From: CAZMZW01 sp964571135
Lineage (GTDB): Bacteria; Chloroflexota; Anaerolineae; Anaerolineales; Anaerolineaceae
Reading direction: 5' to 3'
NCBI GenBank assembly: GCA_964571135.1
Contig: CAZMZW010000010.1
Location: forward strand, 1 to 64,000
DNA length: 64,000 bases
In this document: positions 41,721 to 50,495 of the stretch, in pieces
Numbering within the stretch: the first letter of the stretch is position 1
How the letters are laid out: each line of letters starts with the position of its first letter
Position numbers and translations under genes: made by a program
Notes under the pieces: generated by a model
Seen by the model: only the letters and a program-made list of their open reading frames with translations
The model's database searches: none
What the model was told of the DNA's origin: nothing

Positions 41721-43130
41721 CTAATCGAATATTGGCTTACCTATTCGTTCCATGAAATAATTTGAAAAGTCCTCTTTTGCAGTTTGCAACAATCCTTCTT
41801 GAATATATTCCCTAATCAATGGTAATAACTCATATTCAATGCGTTTTTTCATCTCATCTTCTGAGTTTGCTAAGAAATATCCCTGTCCTGGCATAAGATT
41901 CATTTCTTCAAATACAGCAAATCTATAAAAAATATCTTTGATTTCATTAAAATCATTTTTATAGAAGGTTGAGTCATCAATAACCCTTGGTTTTAGATCA
42001 AACCAAGCAAATCTTCTTCGAAGGGCAAAATCTACAACCGCCAAACTTCTGTCTGCAGTATTCATTGTACCGATCATAAATAGATTATCTGGTATTCTAT
42101 TGATGTAAATTTCATCGGCTATATCTATTTCTACATTAGCTTCTTCTTCATGCATCCTGTATTCAAATAGATAAAAAATAGGACCTAGAATATTGGCTAA
42201 ATTAGCTCTATTAATTTCGTCAATTATCAAAATAGTTTTTTCCTTTGGATTACTCTTTGCATATTTAATTGCTTTAACAAAAACACCTTCTTTCCCTTCA
42301 TAAAGAAGAGTGCTTTCTTTTAAAGTAGGCTTTATTCCATAAATAAAATCTGAGTAATTTGTTTCAGCATGAAATTGAATAAAAAATGATTTTGCCTTTA
42401 GATCATTACAGATCAATTTTGCTAATCTTGTTTTTCCAGTGCCAGGAGCGCCAGTTAATATTAGAAACCTTCTTTGTAATAATAGATCTGTTGCAATTTT
42501 TTCATCATCTTGTTCTTGTTTATCGATTTTAATATTTACTGCCTTAGAGATAGCATCTCTTTCCTGTTTATTACTTGCCCAGTCACTAATGTAAGCAAAT
42601 GCTGCAATAAATGATGAAATGCTTTCTTTGGATTTTTCAGTAAATGGATCATTTAATATTTGGCATACAGGTAAAAGTTTTTTGTAATCATTTACCTGTA
42701 ATGTCTTGTTTAAATGAGAAATTTTTTGAACAAACGCTTTAGGTAAAGAACTCTCAATATCCAACAAAGAAGTTTTAATGTAACCACTATTCTTTGCGAT
42801 TAATGATGAAAAAAGACGCCTTGTCCCAGGGATAGAAGCCAAATAATCATCATTTTTAAAACCCAAAGAGCCAATACCTAAACATAACAACCAACCTTTA
42901 TCTCTTTCAGATGGGGGGAAAAGAACAATACTAAAATCATGAAATGGACCTGATAAATCTTCATTTTGTCTAATTAAACCAATAAAACCCCCGCCTTGTT
43001 TAATAACTTCATCGCCTGTATTGTTTCTGAATCTGAAATCATTGAATTCATTATCATTAGTTTCGAAACGACCTCCAAATTCTTTCGCTTTTTCTATCAT
43101 GAATTTCAGTAGTTCTTCATAGATTGTCAT
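41721..43130 (-). CDS. McrB-like AAA+ restriction motor
   Basis: 469 aa. Residues 1-215 are an unrecognised domain (FNDFRFRNNTGDEVIKQGGG, GIGSLGFKNDDYLASIPGTRR) probably responsible for DNA recognition. The AAA+ part has Walker A LTGAPGTGKTRLA, Walker B ILIIDEINRANLANILG and MIGTMNTADRSLAVVDFALRRRF; MNTAD is the McrB signature linked to GTP use. GGGAG gives the ribosome site. The gene follows the XRE regulator by 69 nt. The novel N-terminus is the interesting part: McrB relatives vary here to change target. Confidence 0.88.
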   Translation of the reverse strand: MTIYEELLKFMIEKAKEFGGRFETNDNEFNDFRFRNNTGDEVIKQGGGFIGLIRQNEDLSGPFHDFSIVLFPPSERDKGWLLCLGIGSLGFKNDDYLASIPGTRRLFSSLIAKNSGYIKTSLLDIESSLPKAFVQKISHLNKTLQVNDYKKLLPVCQILNDPFTEKSKESISSFIAAFAYISDWASNKQERDAISKAVNIKIDKQEQDDEKIATDLLLQRRFLILTGAPGTGKTRLAKLICNDLKAKSFFIQFHAETNYSDFIYGIKPTLKESTLLYEGKEGVFVKAIKYAKSNPKEKTILIIDEINRANLANILGPIFYLFEYRMHEEEANVEIDIADEIYINRIPDNLFMIGTMNTADRSLAVVDFALRRRFAWFDLKPRVIDDSTFYKNDFNEIKDIFYRFAVFEEMNLMPGQGYFLANSEDEMKKRIEYELLPLIREYIQEGLLQTAKEDFSNYFMERIGKPIFD

Positions 43131-43199
43131 ATGTGATAACTCCCAAATATTCTTTTTAAATTCCGAAAAATATATACTGTATGCTGTTTTTAATGATGA

Positions 43200-43439
43200 T
43201 TAATTGAGAAAAAATGTTATCTCTTTTTTATAAAGTTTAGCTAGAACCGAAAGTTGAATTACATCAATACGGAGTTCGCAATTCTCTATTTTGGAAATAT
43301 ATGATTGAGATTTATTAATCTTCGACGAAACTTGTAATTGTGAAAAACCAGCCTGTTTTCGAGATTCAACTAATTTTTCTATTAGTAGTTGATATTCTTT
43401 TGAATGAATTGTTTTTAGCTGCATAATAGAATCGTACAT
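43200..43439 (-). CDS. XRE-family regulator of the restriction operon
   Basis: 79 aa. Helix-turn-helix pattern at about residues 33-57: AGFSQLQVSSKINKSQSYIS, then KIEN, the Cro/C1 fold. Restriction systems often carry such a controller to delay nuclease expression. Here the 5' end overlaps a 28-bp palindrome, a likely autoregulatory operator. It lies first in the operon and shares the AT-rich composition. Confidence 0.85.
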   Translation of the reverse strand: MYDSIMQLKTIHSKEYQLLIEKLVESRKQAGFSQLQVSSKINKSQSYISKIENCELRIDVIQLSVLAKLYKKEITFFLN

Positions 43440-43466
43440 TCTATAATGGAATATTCCAAAATAGAA
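43439..43466. promoter_or_regulatory. Palindromic operator at the XRE gene start
   Basis: 28 bp: TTCTAT, AAT, GGAATATTCC, AAA, ATAGAA; 24 of 28 bases fit perfect dyad symmetry. It begins at the A of the XRE start codon, so a bound dimer would block initiation. Spacing and self-overlap are typical of C-protein/XRE operators. Confidence 0.65.
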
Positions 43467-43729
43467 TATAGAAGGTTATACTAAAGTAACAAATGCTGAC
43501 TATGTGAAAACTACAAAATAGTTAACATTGAAATCAACCGACTATTTACCCATAATTCACGTGTCAATATCAATGGGCTAATTTCAAATTTCCTTTTTTC
43601 TAGCCCAACCGGAAAATACCATGAAATCTCACCATTACCAATCCAAAAAAAAGGCACAATATCGGTTGTACCCTCTTTTTCTCAACTATTTTTATTTACT
43701 TATATACCGTTAGAACAATTCGTTCTTTT
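43467..43729. other. AT-rich intergenic region
   Basis: No gene is visible apart from sequence upstream of the XRE operator. It separates the McrBC operon from the restriction-modification remnant. Confidence 0.5.
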
Positions 43730-44023
43730 TTAGGCCAAATCCTTAATCCGTTTATAGATAAAAGGGATGGCAAAACGATTAACCTCGTAGACTGCAAATT
43801 CTTTAAAGTCGCTCAGGATCGCGAGCGGCAGCTTGGCGGACCAGGCGTAGCGTTTTACCTGGTAGGCCGGGTGTATTGCGTGCTCGATGTTGATTGAAGG
43901 TTTCTTAGCTTCCATGAAGAATTTGGTCACACTGTCCAAAAAAGAGCTGGCGGCGCTGAAAGAATTACTGAATACGATGGAAGCGTAAAAGGCGGTACGG
44001 TGATTCATCGAAGCCCAGAGCAA
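43730..44023 (-). pseudogene. Remnant of a type IIG-like restriction-modification enzyme
   Basis: 97 codons. The core VTKFFMEAKKPSINIEHAIH, then PAYQVKRYAWSAKLPLAILS and DFKEFAVYE, matches the N-terminal nuclease segment of large RM/methyltransferase fusion enzymes (FFVEAKKPS...RRYAWSAKLPLSILTDFEEFAVYD). ExK is in FFMEAKK. The full enzymes are around 1000 aa; nothing else remains. The 5' end runs into E element 9, so the first 20 residues are not from the original gene. Confidence 0.75.
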
Positions 44024-44082
44024 GGGCGCTGAGCGGAGATCCCTGGAGCACCACGGGGCATCCAGCAGTGGAGCGGAAGGGA
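44008..44082 (+). repeat. E element 9 (degenerate)
   Basis: TCGAAGC start, hairpin GCCCAGAGC, loop AAGG, GCGCTGAGC (7 of 9 pairs), linker GGAGA, outer TCCC/GGGA. The inner part is rearranged. It marks the other border of the defence island relative to E8. Confidence 0.6.
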
Positions 44083-44199
44083 GGGGAGAAAGAGTGGCTT
44101 TTACTTATTCGTTTCCTTATTCGTTTTGAATTAAATGTCCGGTTCTGTCCGCTTTTGTCCGCTGAAGCACTTTGTATCGCTTCCCACCTTCCCCAAGAA

Positions 44200-45411
44200 T
44201 TAATACCCCATGATTTCTGTGTAGAATGATTCCACTTTTCTTCTTACAACCTGCACTTCGGCTTTGGCGCGGATGATCTCCTGGTTGCGCTTTTTTGCTC
44301 TTTGCTGCAGGGTTTTATCCTTGCATGCTTTTATAATGGCATTTGCCGTGGCCTGCGGATCATGCGGGTCCACCAGTAACCCGTTCTCACCGGAGGTGAT
44401 CCATTCGCGGATGGACTCGATGTCCCCGCACACCGGCAGGCAGCCGCACGCCATGGCCTCCAATAAAGTATTGGGGGTGCCGTCGTGGCTCGAGATGGAG
44501 GCATACACCCCGGCGCGCAGGAACAGGTTCCATAGCTCTGCCTGGTCGAGGTAGGGCAGTAGAACCACATTGTTCCCTATCTTCAAGCGATCCACCCAAT
44601 CCAGGGCTTCTTTTTGGCCGAGCATGCCCGTACAGACAAATTGGGCATCCGGCAGCTCTTTCAGCACGCCTGGAATGGACTGGAAAAAGACCTCCTGGTG
44701 GACGCTGCCCGGGCGCAGACCGCGCGGGTTGATGATCAACGGCGCATTCTTTTTCAAGTAATCCGGCTCCGGGCGGTGCTGCTTCCTGAGTTCTTCAATT
44801 TCCTGCAGATCCACTCCGCCGTTTCCAGGTACTTCCAGGACGGGCGCGTCCGGAGCGAGGCCCCATTCCCTGGCCAGGCGGATATCCCGAAGGGTATCCG
44901 AGATCAGCCCATCGGCGCGCTGGAGGGTCCGGCGGGTGAAGCAGCCCATCAAGGCTGAACCCCTGGCGTGCAGGGTCAGGTCATTGCCCCAGGTGGAAAC
45001 GAGCAGCGGGATCCCTTCCGGTAACCCAGACGCCAGCATGCCTTCAAAGGGAATGCGCAGCGCTTGCACAAGGTCAGGATTAACCTCCCTGACAATTCTT
45101 TTAAATCGGGAGGAATAAAAGAACAGGGTGAGCGGACCCAGGAAATAGCGCACGTGCTGCAGGAACGGGCGCAAGGCCGCCAACCGGACTTTTGGTTTGG
45201 TCTTGCCTGATTGTTGGGAGGCAGAGTCCACTTGGCTGCCAGCCAATGCAGAAAATGCCACGGGCAGAACCCCGGCCAGGTCAACCTTGTCGATCGGCGG
45301 GCAGGGGAAAGTGGATATGAGGGACAAGCGGCAGCCGATGGCCAGCAGGGTCTGGATCCAGCGGCGGGTGATCGGGCTGCGTCCATCCGCAACCAGCAAA
45401 ATATGGGTCAT
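44200..45411 (-). CDS. Glycosyltransferase family 4
   Basis: 403 aa. GT-B fold, retaining type: VSTWGNDLTLHARGSALMGC in the acceptor half and the donor-binding SISSHDGTPNTLLEAMACGCLPVCGDIESIREWI motif (EAMACG). Transfers a nucleotide-activated sugar to a lipid- or polysaccharide acceptor. It overlaps the preceding transferase by 4 nt, so both should act on the same glycan. Sugar specificity is not readable. Confidence 0.88.
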   Translation of the reverse strand: MTHILLVADGRSPITRRWIQTLLAIGCRLSLISTFPCPPIDKVDLAGVLPVAFSALAGSQVDSASQQSGKTKPKVRLAALRPFLQHVRYFLGPLTLFFYSSRFKRIVREVNPDLVQALRIPFEGMLASGLPEGIPLLVSTWGNDLTLHARGSALMGCFTRRTLQRADGLISDTLRDIRLAREWGLAPDAPVLEVPGNGGVDLQEIEELRKQHRPEPDYLKKNAPLIINPRGLRPGSVHQEVFFQSIPGVLKELPDAQFVCTGMLGQKEALDWVDRLKIGNNVVLLPYLDQAELWNLFLRAGVYASISSHDGTPNTLLEAMACGCLPVCGDIESIREWITSGENGLLVDPHDPQATANAIIKACKDKTLQQRAKKRNQEIIRAKAEVQVVRRKVESFYTEIMGY

Positions 45412-46520
45412 GCTTTGCCTGCCACCGAGTTGACCGCCCGGATGAAGGCCTGCACCATGGTCTCCAGATTGACCTCGTCCTTGACGATTCGGTAGGATTC
45501 GAGCCCCATACGGCGCAGCCGGGCGACATCGGAGATTGCCATTTGTATCGCCTGGGTGAGTGTTTCCACGCTGCCCGAGATCAGGCTCCAGCCGTTTTCC
45601 GGCCTGATCAAATCAAGCTGGGTTCCGTCCGCCTGGCCGACGATAACCGGCAGGGCAAAGGACATGGCCTGCTGCACCGCCAGCCCGCCTGTCCCGGGCA
45701 GGACGAACAGGTCGGCTTTGCAGAACTGGTTGTCCAATTCCCGGCCATGCACGGCGCCGAAGAATTTTACCTGGCTGAAAATCCTGAAAGCCAATTCTTC
45801 CAGTTCAGCGCGCATGGGTCCATCTCCCACAACCCAGAGAATGGGCTGCACAGAAGGCGGCAGAGCGGCACATGCCTGGATCAGGTCACCCACTTTTTTA
45901 CGCGCCTGCAGTCGCCCAACGAATAAGATCACTGGCCGGTCACCCAGATAATTGTTCGGCCGGTTGGGCGGAGCCTGGATCGGGCGCGGAACAGCCGCAT
46001 TGGGGGCTACAAAGATCCTTTCAGGGGCAAATCCCATTTGCCTGTATTCCTGTGCGCCGCGCTGGCTGTAGGTGATGAGCGCATCAAATTGTTTGAGGAA
46101 GCGGCGGAGCAATCCCAGGCGCAGGGAAGCTAAAAACCCTTCTGCCATTCGTGACCCCAATCCCCATCCGATAACCGGCTGATTGCGGCGCTTCATCCAT
46201 TGCATGGCGGCATAAGAGCTCAGGTTGCGCGGATTGGCTTCCAGGATCAATGCACCGGGCGGGTTCTTTTGCAGCCAGGGGATCAGTCCGTTTTGCCAGT
46301 ACAGGTACAACCCCCCGTGGAAGAGGTGCATATTGCGGGTTTGAGTGAAGGCTGCCACCGATGGTATGGCGTTGCCTTCGATGTGTTCTTCCGGCCTGGC
46401 CTGCCCGGCCAGCAGGCTCATTCCCTGGGTGCATTCCGCTGCCAGGGCATCAAAAAATGGAATGCGGTAAGCGGGCAGGACCCGCTGCTGAATTGCCAGG
46501 CGCACGTTGATCCTTTCCAT
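45408..46520 (-). CDS. Glycosyltransferase family 4
   Basis: 370 aa. GT-B fold with ILFVGRLQARKKVGDLIQAC and the nucleotide-sugar site FVLPGTGGLAVQQAMSFALPVIVGQADG, where the usual E..ACG is replaced by VQQAMSFALP. Probably active, with the neighbour, in surface glycan synthesis. It starts on the last base of the sbcC stop codon, an unusual coupling of repair and glycosylation genes. Confidence 0.86.
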   Translation of the reverse strand: MERINVRLAIQQRVLPAYRIPFFDALAAECTQGMSLLAGQARPEEHIEGNAIPSVAAFTQTRNMHLFHGGLYLYWQNGLIPWLQKNPPGALILEANPRNLSSYAAMQWMKRRNQPVIGWGLGSRMAEGFLASLRLGLLRRFLKQFDALITYSQRGAQEYRQMGFAPERIFVAPNAAVPRPIQAPPNRPNNYLGDRPVILFVGRLQARKKVGDLIQACAALPPSVQPILWVVGDGPMRAELEELAFRIFSQVKFFGAVHGRELDNQFCKADLFVLPGTGGLAVQQAMSFALPVIVGQADGTQLDLIRPENGWSLISGSVETLTQAIQMAISDVARLRRMGLESYRIVKDEVNLETMVQAFIRAVNSVAGKA

Positions 46521-49117
46521 CAGCTCACCACCTGCAGGACGGACCCTTGCGGGGTCTTTTCCACTTCAATGCGCGCCGGGAAGGCATCCTTTAGTTCTTC
46601 GAGATGAGTGATGACCAATATTTTGCGAATATCAGAAACGCGCTCGGGTTCCCCGACCCGCAGATTATTTTCCATGACCAGGTTGATGGCTTCGATCAGG
46701 CGCTGCCTGCCATCCGCATCCTGGCTGCCAAAACCCTCATCAATCACCAGCGTTTGCAGCCGCGCCCCGGCCCTTTTAGCCAGTGCATGCGAGAGCGCCA
46801 GCCGGATGGCAAAATTGATCCGAAATGCTTCCCCGCCGGAAAACAGTTCGTATTCCCGCGTACCAGCCGCATCACTGATCAGAATATCCAGCGTTTGAAT
46901 GGCGCCATCCTCTTTTTTATTCTTCCTTTCGCGCTGCGTGGCAAAACTTAACGACATGGTGCCCGAACTCAATTGATCGAGGATCTCGTTGGCTTTACTT
47001 TCAATATCCGGAAGGGCTTGTTCGATCAACAGCGCAGGCACACCATTTTTTCCAAAGGCGCGCTCGAGCGATTCCAATTGGGAAATCGTTTTTGCCTTTT
47101 CCTCACGCCGGGCTTTTAATTCCACTTTCTTTGCCCTTCTTTTTTCCAGAACATCCACCTCCTGCTCAGCCCGCGCCGTTTGCATGCGCAGCTCATTCTC
47201 TTCGCTGCGAATGAGGCTGAGTTCCATTTCCATCTGGGGCAGGTTTGGCAAAGCATCTGAAGACGCCTTTAATTTTTCTTCACTCAAATGAACCAATTCT
47301 GATTGGCTTTTAATTTTACCTTCCAGCTCTTCTTTGCGCTTCTCCAATCCGCTGATCTCCCGTTTGATGGGTTGGGCGGAGGCGCGGGCTTTTTCAAGTA
47401 TGCGGAAACGTTCCTCATCCGGCCTGGCAGCCAGTTCCTTTTGCCGGATCTCCTCATGCTTCTTAATATCATACCCCTGAGCGGTCATGGCATCGTGAAT
47501 ATCACCCAGTTTTTTTCGGGAATCGCTGGCAAAATCACCCTTATCAATTTTTAATTGCAGTTCTGCCAGGCGCTTTTGGCCGGTCTTTTCCCAGTTGTTT
47601 TGTTCTGCCATTGCATTCTGATTTTCGGTTTCCAAAATTGCGATGGTCTTTAATAAACGCTGCTTCTCTGTTTCAACCTTTTCCAGGGCGGTCAGTTCTT
47701 TTTTCAATTCAGCGCTCAGCTCATTGTTTTCCTTGTAGGTTCTTTCATTCGAGCGAAAACGGTCGCCCTGGACTTTACCTTCCGCTTCCAGGGTTTGCAA
47801 AAGGGTTAACCGATGGTCATCAGTCAGTGCCTGGCCGCACAGCGGGCAGACTGCGGAAGCGGATTCCAGTTCCTTGATCCGGCTTTTAATTTCATCCATC
47901 GTTAATCTGAGCTGTTTATTCTCGGCCACACAATCCGAGAGGATCTGTTGCAGCTCCAAAAGCTGTTTTTCCCTGGCAGGTTTTTCTTTGATTTTCTCCT
48001 CAAGGATCTTTAATTCGAGGTTGGCAGATTCCAGCTCCGCTTTTTTCTTTTTTTGTTGGACGGCCAGGTCTGCGATGCGCTGTTCCTGCTGCTTGAGGTT
48101 AACCAGCTCCTGCTCGATCCTGGCCTGTTCGGTGGCGATCAAGGACTCTTGTTGGGCGCGCTGTTGATCCAATGCATTGAATTGCCTGGCCAGCTGGTTG
48201 TAACGCTCCAGTTTCACACGCAGCTGTTCCAGTTCGTGGTTGGCACGGGTGATGGCCTTTTCGTTGGCTAGTACCTTTTCATACAAGATCAGCTCATTTT
48301 GCCGGGCAAGAGTTAGTTCCTGGTTGGCGGAAAGCTGCTTGGTTAGATCATCCAGGTGGGCTGTGTGAGTCTTAAATAAATTTTCATATTCTTTGATCAA
48401 ATCTGCCTGACGCTGGGCGCTTTCGACCAGTGCTTCCTTCCCTTTGCGTAGCTCTGTTTTTTGTTTGAAACTCGCGCTGGTCTGCTCCAGCCGTGCAAGG
48501 CGCTCGCTTTCCTGCGCCAGCTCCGTTTCAATTTCAATTAACAGGTTATCGACGAGCGCAATCTCATTTTCCTCTTTACGTTTATGTAAAGCGGCCGCGG
48601 CACGATACTCCTCCCAGATCTCAAGGTTCAGGATGCTGCTGAGGATCTCCTTGCGTTTTCCGGCTGGCTGCTGGGCGAACTGGTCGGCTTTGCCCTGGAG
48701 GAAAAAAGAGGTGTTGATGAAAGTCTCGTAATCCATGCGCAGGGTCTGTTCGATGCGCTTCTCGGTTTCCCGTAATGAGTGCTCGGTAAGCGCCACCCAG
48801 TTTGCTTTATTATCAAGCATTTGCAATTCCAATAGGCTGGTCTTTCCGCGTGTTTTACTGCGCTGTACACGATAGCTGCTTTTTTCATACTCAAATTCGT
48901 AAATCACCTCAGCTGAATTACAGGAGCTGTTGATGAGCGCGTCGTCCTCTTTTTTGCGCGCCCGACCGAACAGCGCCCAGGTAATGGCATCCAGCAATGA
49001 GGATTTGCCTGCGCCGTTGGAACCGGAAATACAGGCCAGCTCAAAGCTGGAGAAATCCAATTCCACCGGGTGTTGATAAGAAAGAAAGCCGCTGATCTTG
49101 AGCTTGATGGGGATCAT
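46520..49117 (-). CDS. sbcC: SbcC/Rad50-type ATPase
   Basis: 865 aa. N-terminal Walker A (ISGSNGAGKSSLLDAITWALFG), long coiled coils (about 180-700) interrupted by the zinc hook VCPLCGQ, and C-terminal signature/Walker B (FSGGEAFRINFAIRLALSHALA, LVIDEGFGSQD). With SbcD it forms a nuclease complex that opens hairpins and protein-blocked ends. It overlaps sbcD by 4 nt. In a window so rich in palindromes this activity is relevant: SbcCD cuts long hairpins during replication. Confidence 0.95.
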   Translation of the reverse strand: MIPIKLKISGFLSYQHPVELDFSSFELACISGSNGAGKSSLLDAITWALFGRARKKEDDALINSSCNSAEVIYEFEYEKSSYRVQRSKTRGKTSLLELQMLDNKANWVALTEHSLRETEKRIEQTLRMDYETFINTSFFLQGKADQFAQQPAGKRKEILSSILNLEIWEEYRAAAALHKRKEENEIALVDNLLIEIETELAQESERLARLEQTSASFKQKTELRKGKEALVESAQRQADLIKEYENLFKTHTAHLDDLTKQLSANQELTLARQNELILYEKVLANEKAITRANHELEQLRVKLERYNQLARQFNALDQQRAQQESLIATEQARIEQELVNLKQQEQRIADLAVQQKKKKAELESANLELKILEEKIKEKPAREKQLLELQQILSDCVAENKQLRLTMDEIKSRIKELESASAVCPLCGQALTDDHRLTLLQTLEAEGKVQGDRFRSNERTYKENNELSAELKKELTALEKVETEKQRLLKTIAILETENQNAMAEQNNWEKTGQKRLAELQLKIDKGDFASDSRKKLGDIHDAMTAQGYDIKKHEEIRQKELAARPDEERFRILEKARASAQPIKREISGLEKRKEELEGKIKSQSELVHLSEEKLKASSDALPNLPQMEMELSLIRSEENELRMQTARAEQEVDVLEKRRAKKVELKARREEKAKTISQLESLERAFGKNGVPALLIEQALPDIESKANEILDQLSSGTMSLSFATQRERKNKKEDGAIQTLDILISDAAGTREYELFSGGEAFRINFAIRLALSHALAKRAGARLQTLVIDEGFGSQDADGRQRLIEAINLVMENNLRVGEPERVSDIRKILVITHLEELKDAFPARIEVEKTPQGSVLQVVS

Positions 49118-50373
49118 GATGTCACTTCGGTTTTGTCTGCGGCAAGATGATTATTTACCTCTGCCATGATCTCTTCTGCCAGGGGTTTTAATTCTTTACC
49201 ATTCTCTTCAGGCAGCCCCAGATTTTTCCAATAATAATTCAGCTGGTCTACCGGGTTTTTACCCAGGAGGGATTCATCGTTCGGCACCCGCGCGCCGATT
49301 CTCAACTGGGGGTGACGGATGAAGTGAAACTCAAATGCATCCTGGGCATGCCGCCGTATGGCAGGTTCATCGATGAATGCTTCCCACTCGCGCGGGTAGG
49401 TGATCGTCAGGCGGCCGATGGCATCCTTCATCTCCTCCGGAGGGGGCAACAGGCGTTCCACTTGACCCTGGACGTCTTCCGATGAGGTCAATTCCAATTT
49501 TCGGTCGAAGAACCTCCGTCCGACCAACTTGTGCCACTTCACCTGACTTTTCCCCTTTTCCACTTTCACGATCACAAAATGTTTGTCATCCTCCACTTCA
49601 CCAAAATCCACCCGTTCAATTGAACCGGGATAGATCACAGGAGGGTGAGCACCGGGATTCAATTCCTGGGGTTTATGGATATGTCCCAACGCAACATAAT
49701 CCAGGCGAAGGTCACGCACGATTGAGCCGGAAAGGATCACATCCTTGCCCAGCATGACGCTGCGTTCATTGCCATACATGGCACCCTGCACGGAGGCATG
49801 CGCAGTCAATACAGTTGGCAGATCAGGGTTTAGCTGGTCAAGGAAATTGTGCAGCAATTCCTCCATGCGCTTTTGCACTTCATCGGTGACATCCTTCAGG
49901 TCCGCCGCGGGCATTGATTGACCTGCCATTAAACCTGAACGGGTCACCCAGGGCATTCCAATGACCTGCAGCGGCAGCCCGAACAGGTCTTGCGGGCTCA
50001 GTAATACCGGCTGGCTGATGACCCGGATAAAAGGAACTTCCAGGGTTTCATATTCCTGAAGGGCATGGGCTCGCCCGGCGGCAGGGGATAGGTCATGATT
50101 GCCCACCACCAAAAGGGTTGGGATCTTTGCTAGCGAAAGGCGCATCATGCGTTTACCCCATTCGCGCTGAAAGGTGGGAGCGGGTGAGCGGTCGCGATAA
50201 GCATCCCCGGCGAAGATCACCAGGTCCACTTTTTCATTGATGGCCGCATCCACGATCGTATCCAGAGCTCTAAGAAAATCCACCACGCGTAGAGGCAGCC
50301 CTGTTTCCGGGTCATGCCGTCCGAACCGGGCGATGTCAATATGAGCGTCAGCGAAATGCAATATTTTGATCAT
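49114..50373 (-). CDS. sbcD: SbcD/Mre11-type nuclease
   Basis: 419 aa. Metallophosphoesterase motifs FADAHID, VIFAGDAYRDR, VVGNHDLS, AHASVQGA and LGHIHKPQ bind two Mn ions. The C-terminal 130 residues contact SbcC. First gene of the sbcD-sbcC-glycosyltransferase-glycosyltransferase operon, with only ATGA-type overlaps. A TATAAA-like box lies about 15 nt before the start, but spacing is unclear. Confidence 0.95.
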   Translation of the reverse strand: MIKILHFADAHIDIARFGRHDPETGLPLRVVDFLRALDTIVDAAINEKVDLVIFAGDAYRDRSPAPTFQREWGKRMMRLSLAKIPTLLVVGNHDLSPAAGRAHALQEYETLEVPFIRVISQPVLLSPQDLFGLPLQVIGMPWVTRSGLMAGQSMPAADLKDVTDEVQKRMEELLHNFLDQLNPDLPTVLTAHASVQGAMYGNERSVMLGKDVILSGSIVRDLRLDYVALGHIHKPQELNPGAHPPVIYPGSIERVDFGEVEDDKHFVIVKVEKGKSQVKWHKLVGRRFFDRKLELTSSEDVQGQVERLLPPPEEMKDAIGRLTITYPREWEAFIDEPAIRRHAQDAFEFHFIRHPQLRIGARVPNDESLLGKNPVDQLNYYWKNLGLPEENGKELKPLAEEIMAEVNNHLAADKTEVTS

Positions 50374-50495
50374 TGGTTATTCGAATTGTTTATACCAACC
50401 TTCAGGTTTTGAGTTTATACTGCCCAGGTACGGATGTTATGAGCGGTTTGGAGGAGCAGAGCCTCATTTCAATCGCTGCTGATAATTTTACATTC

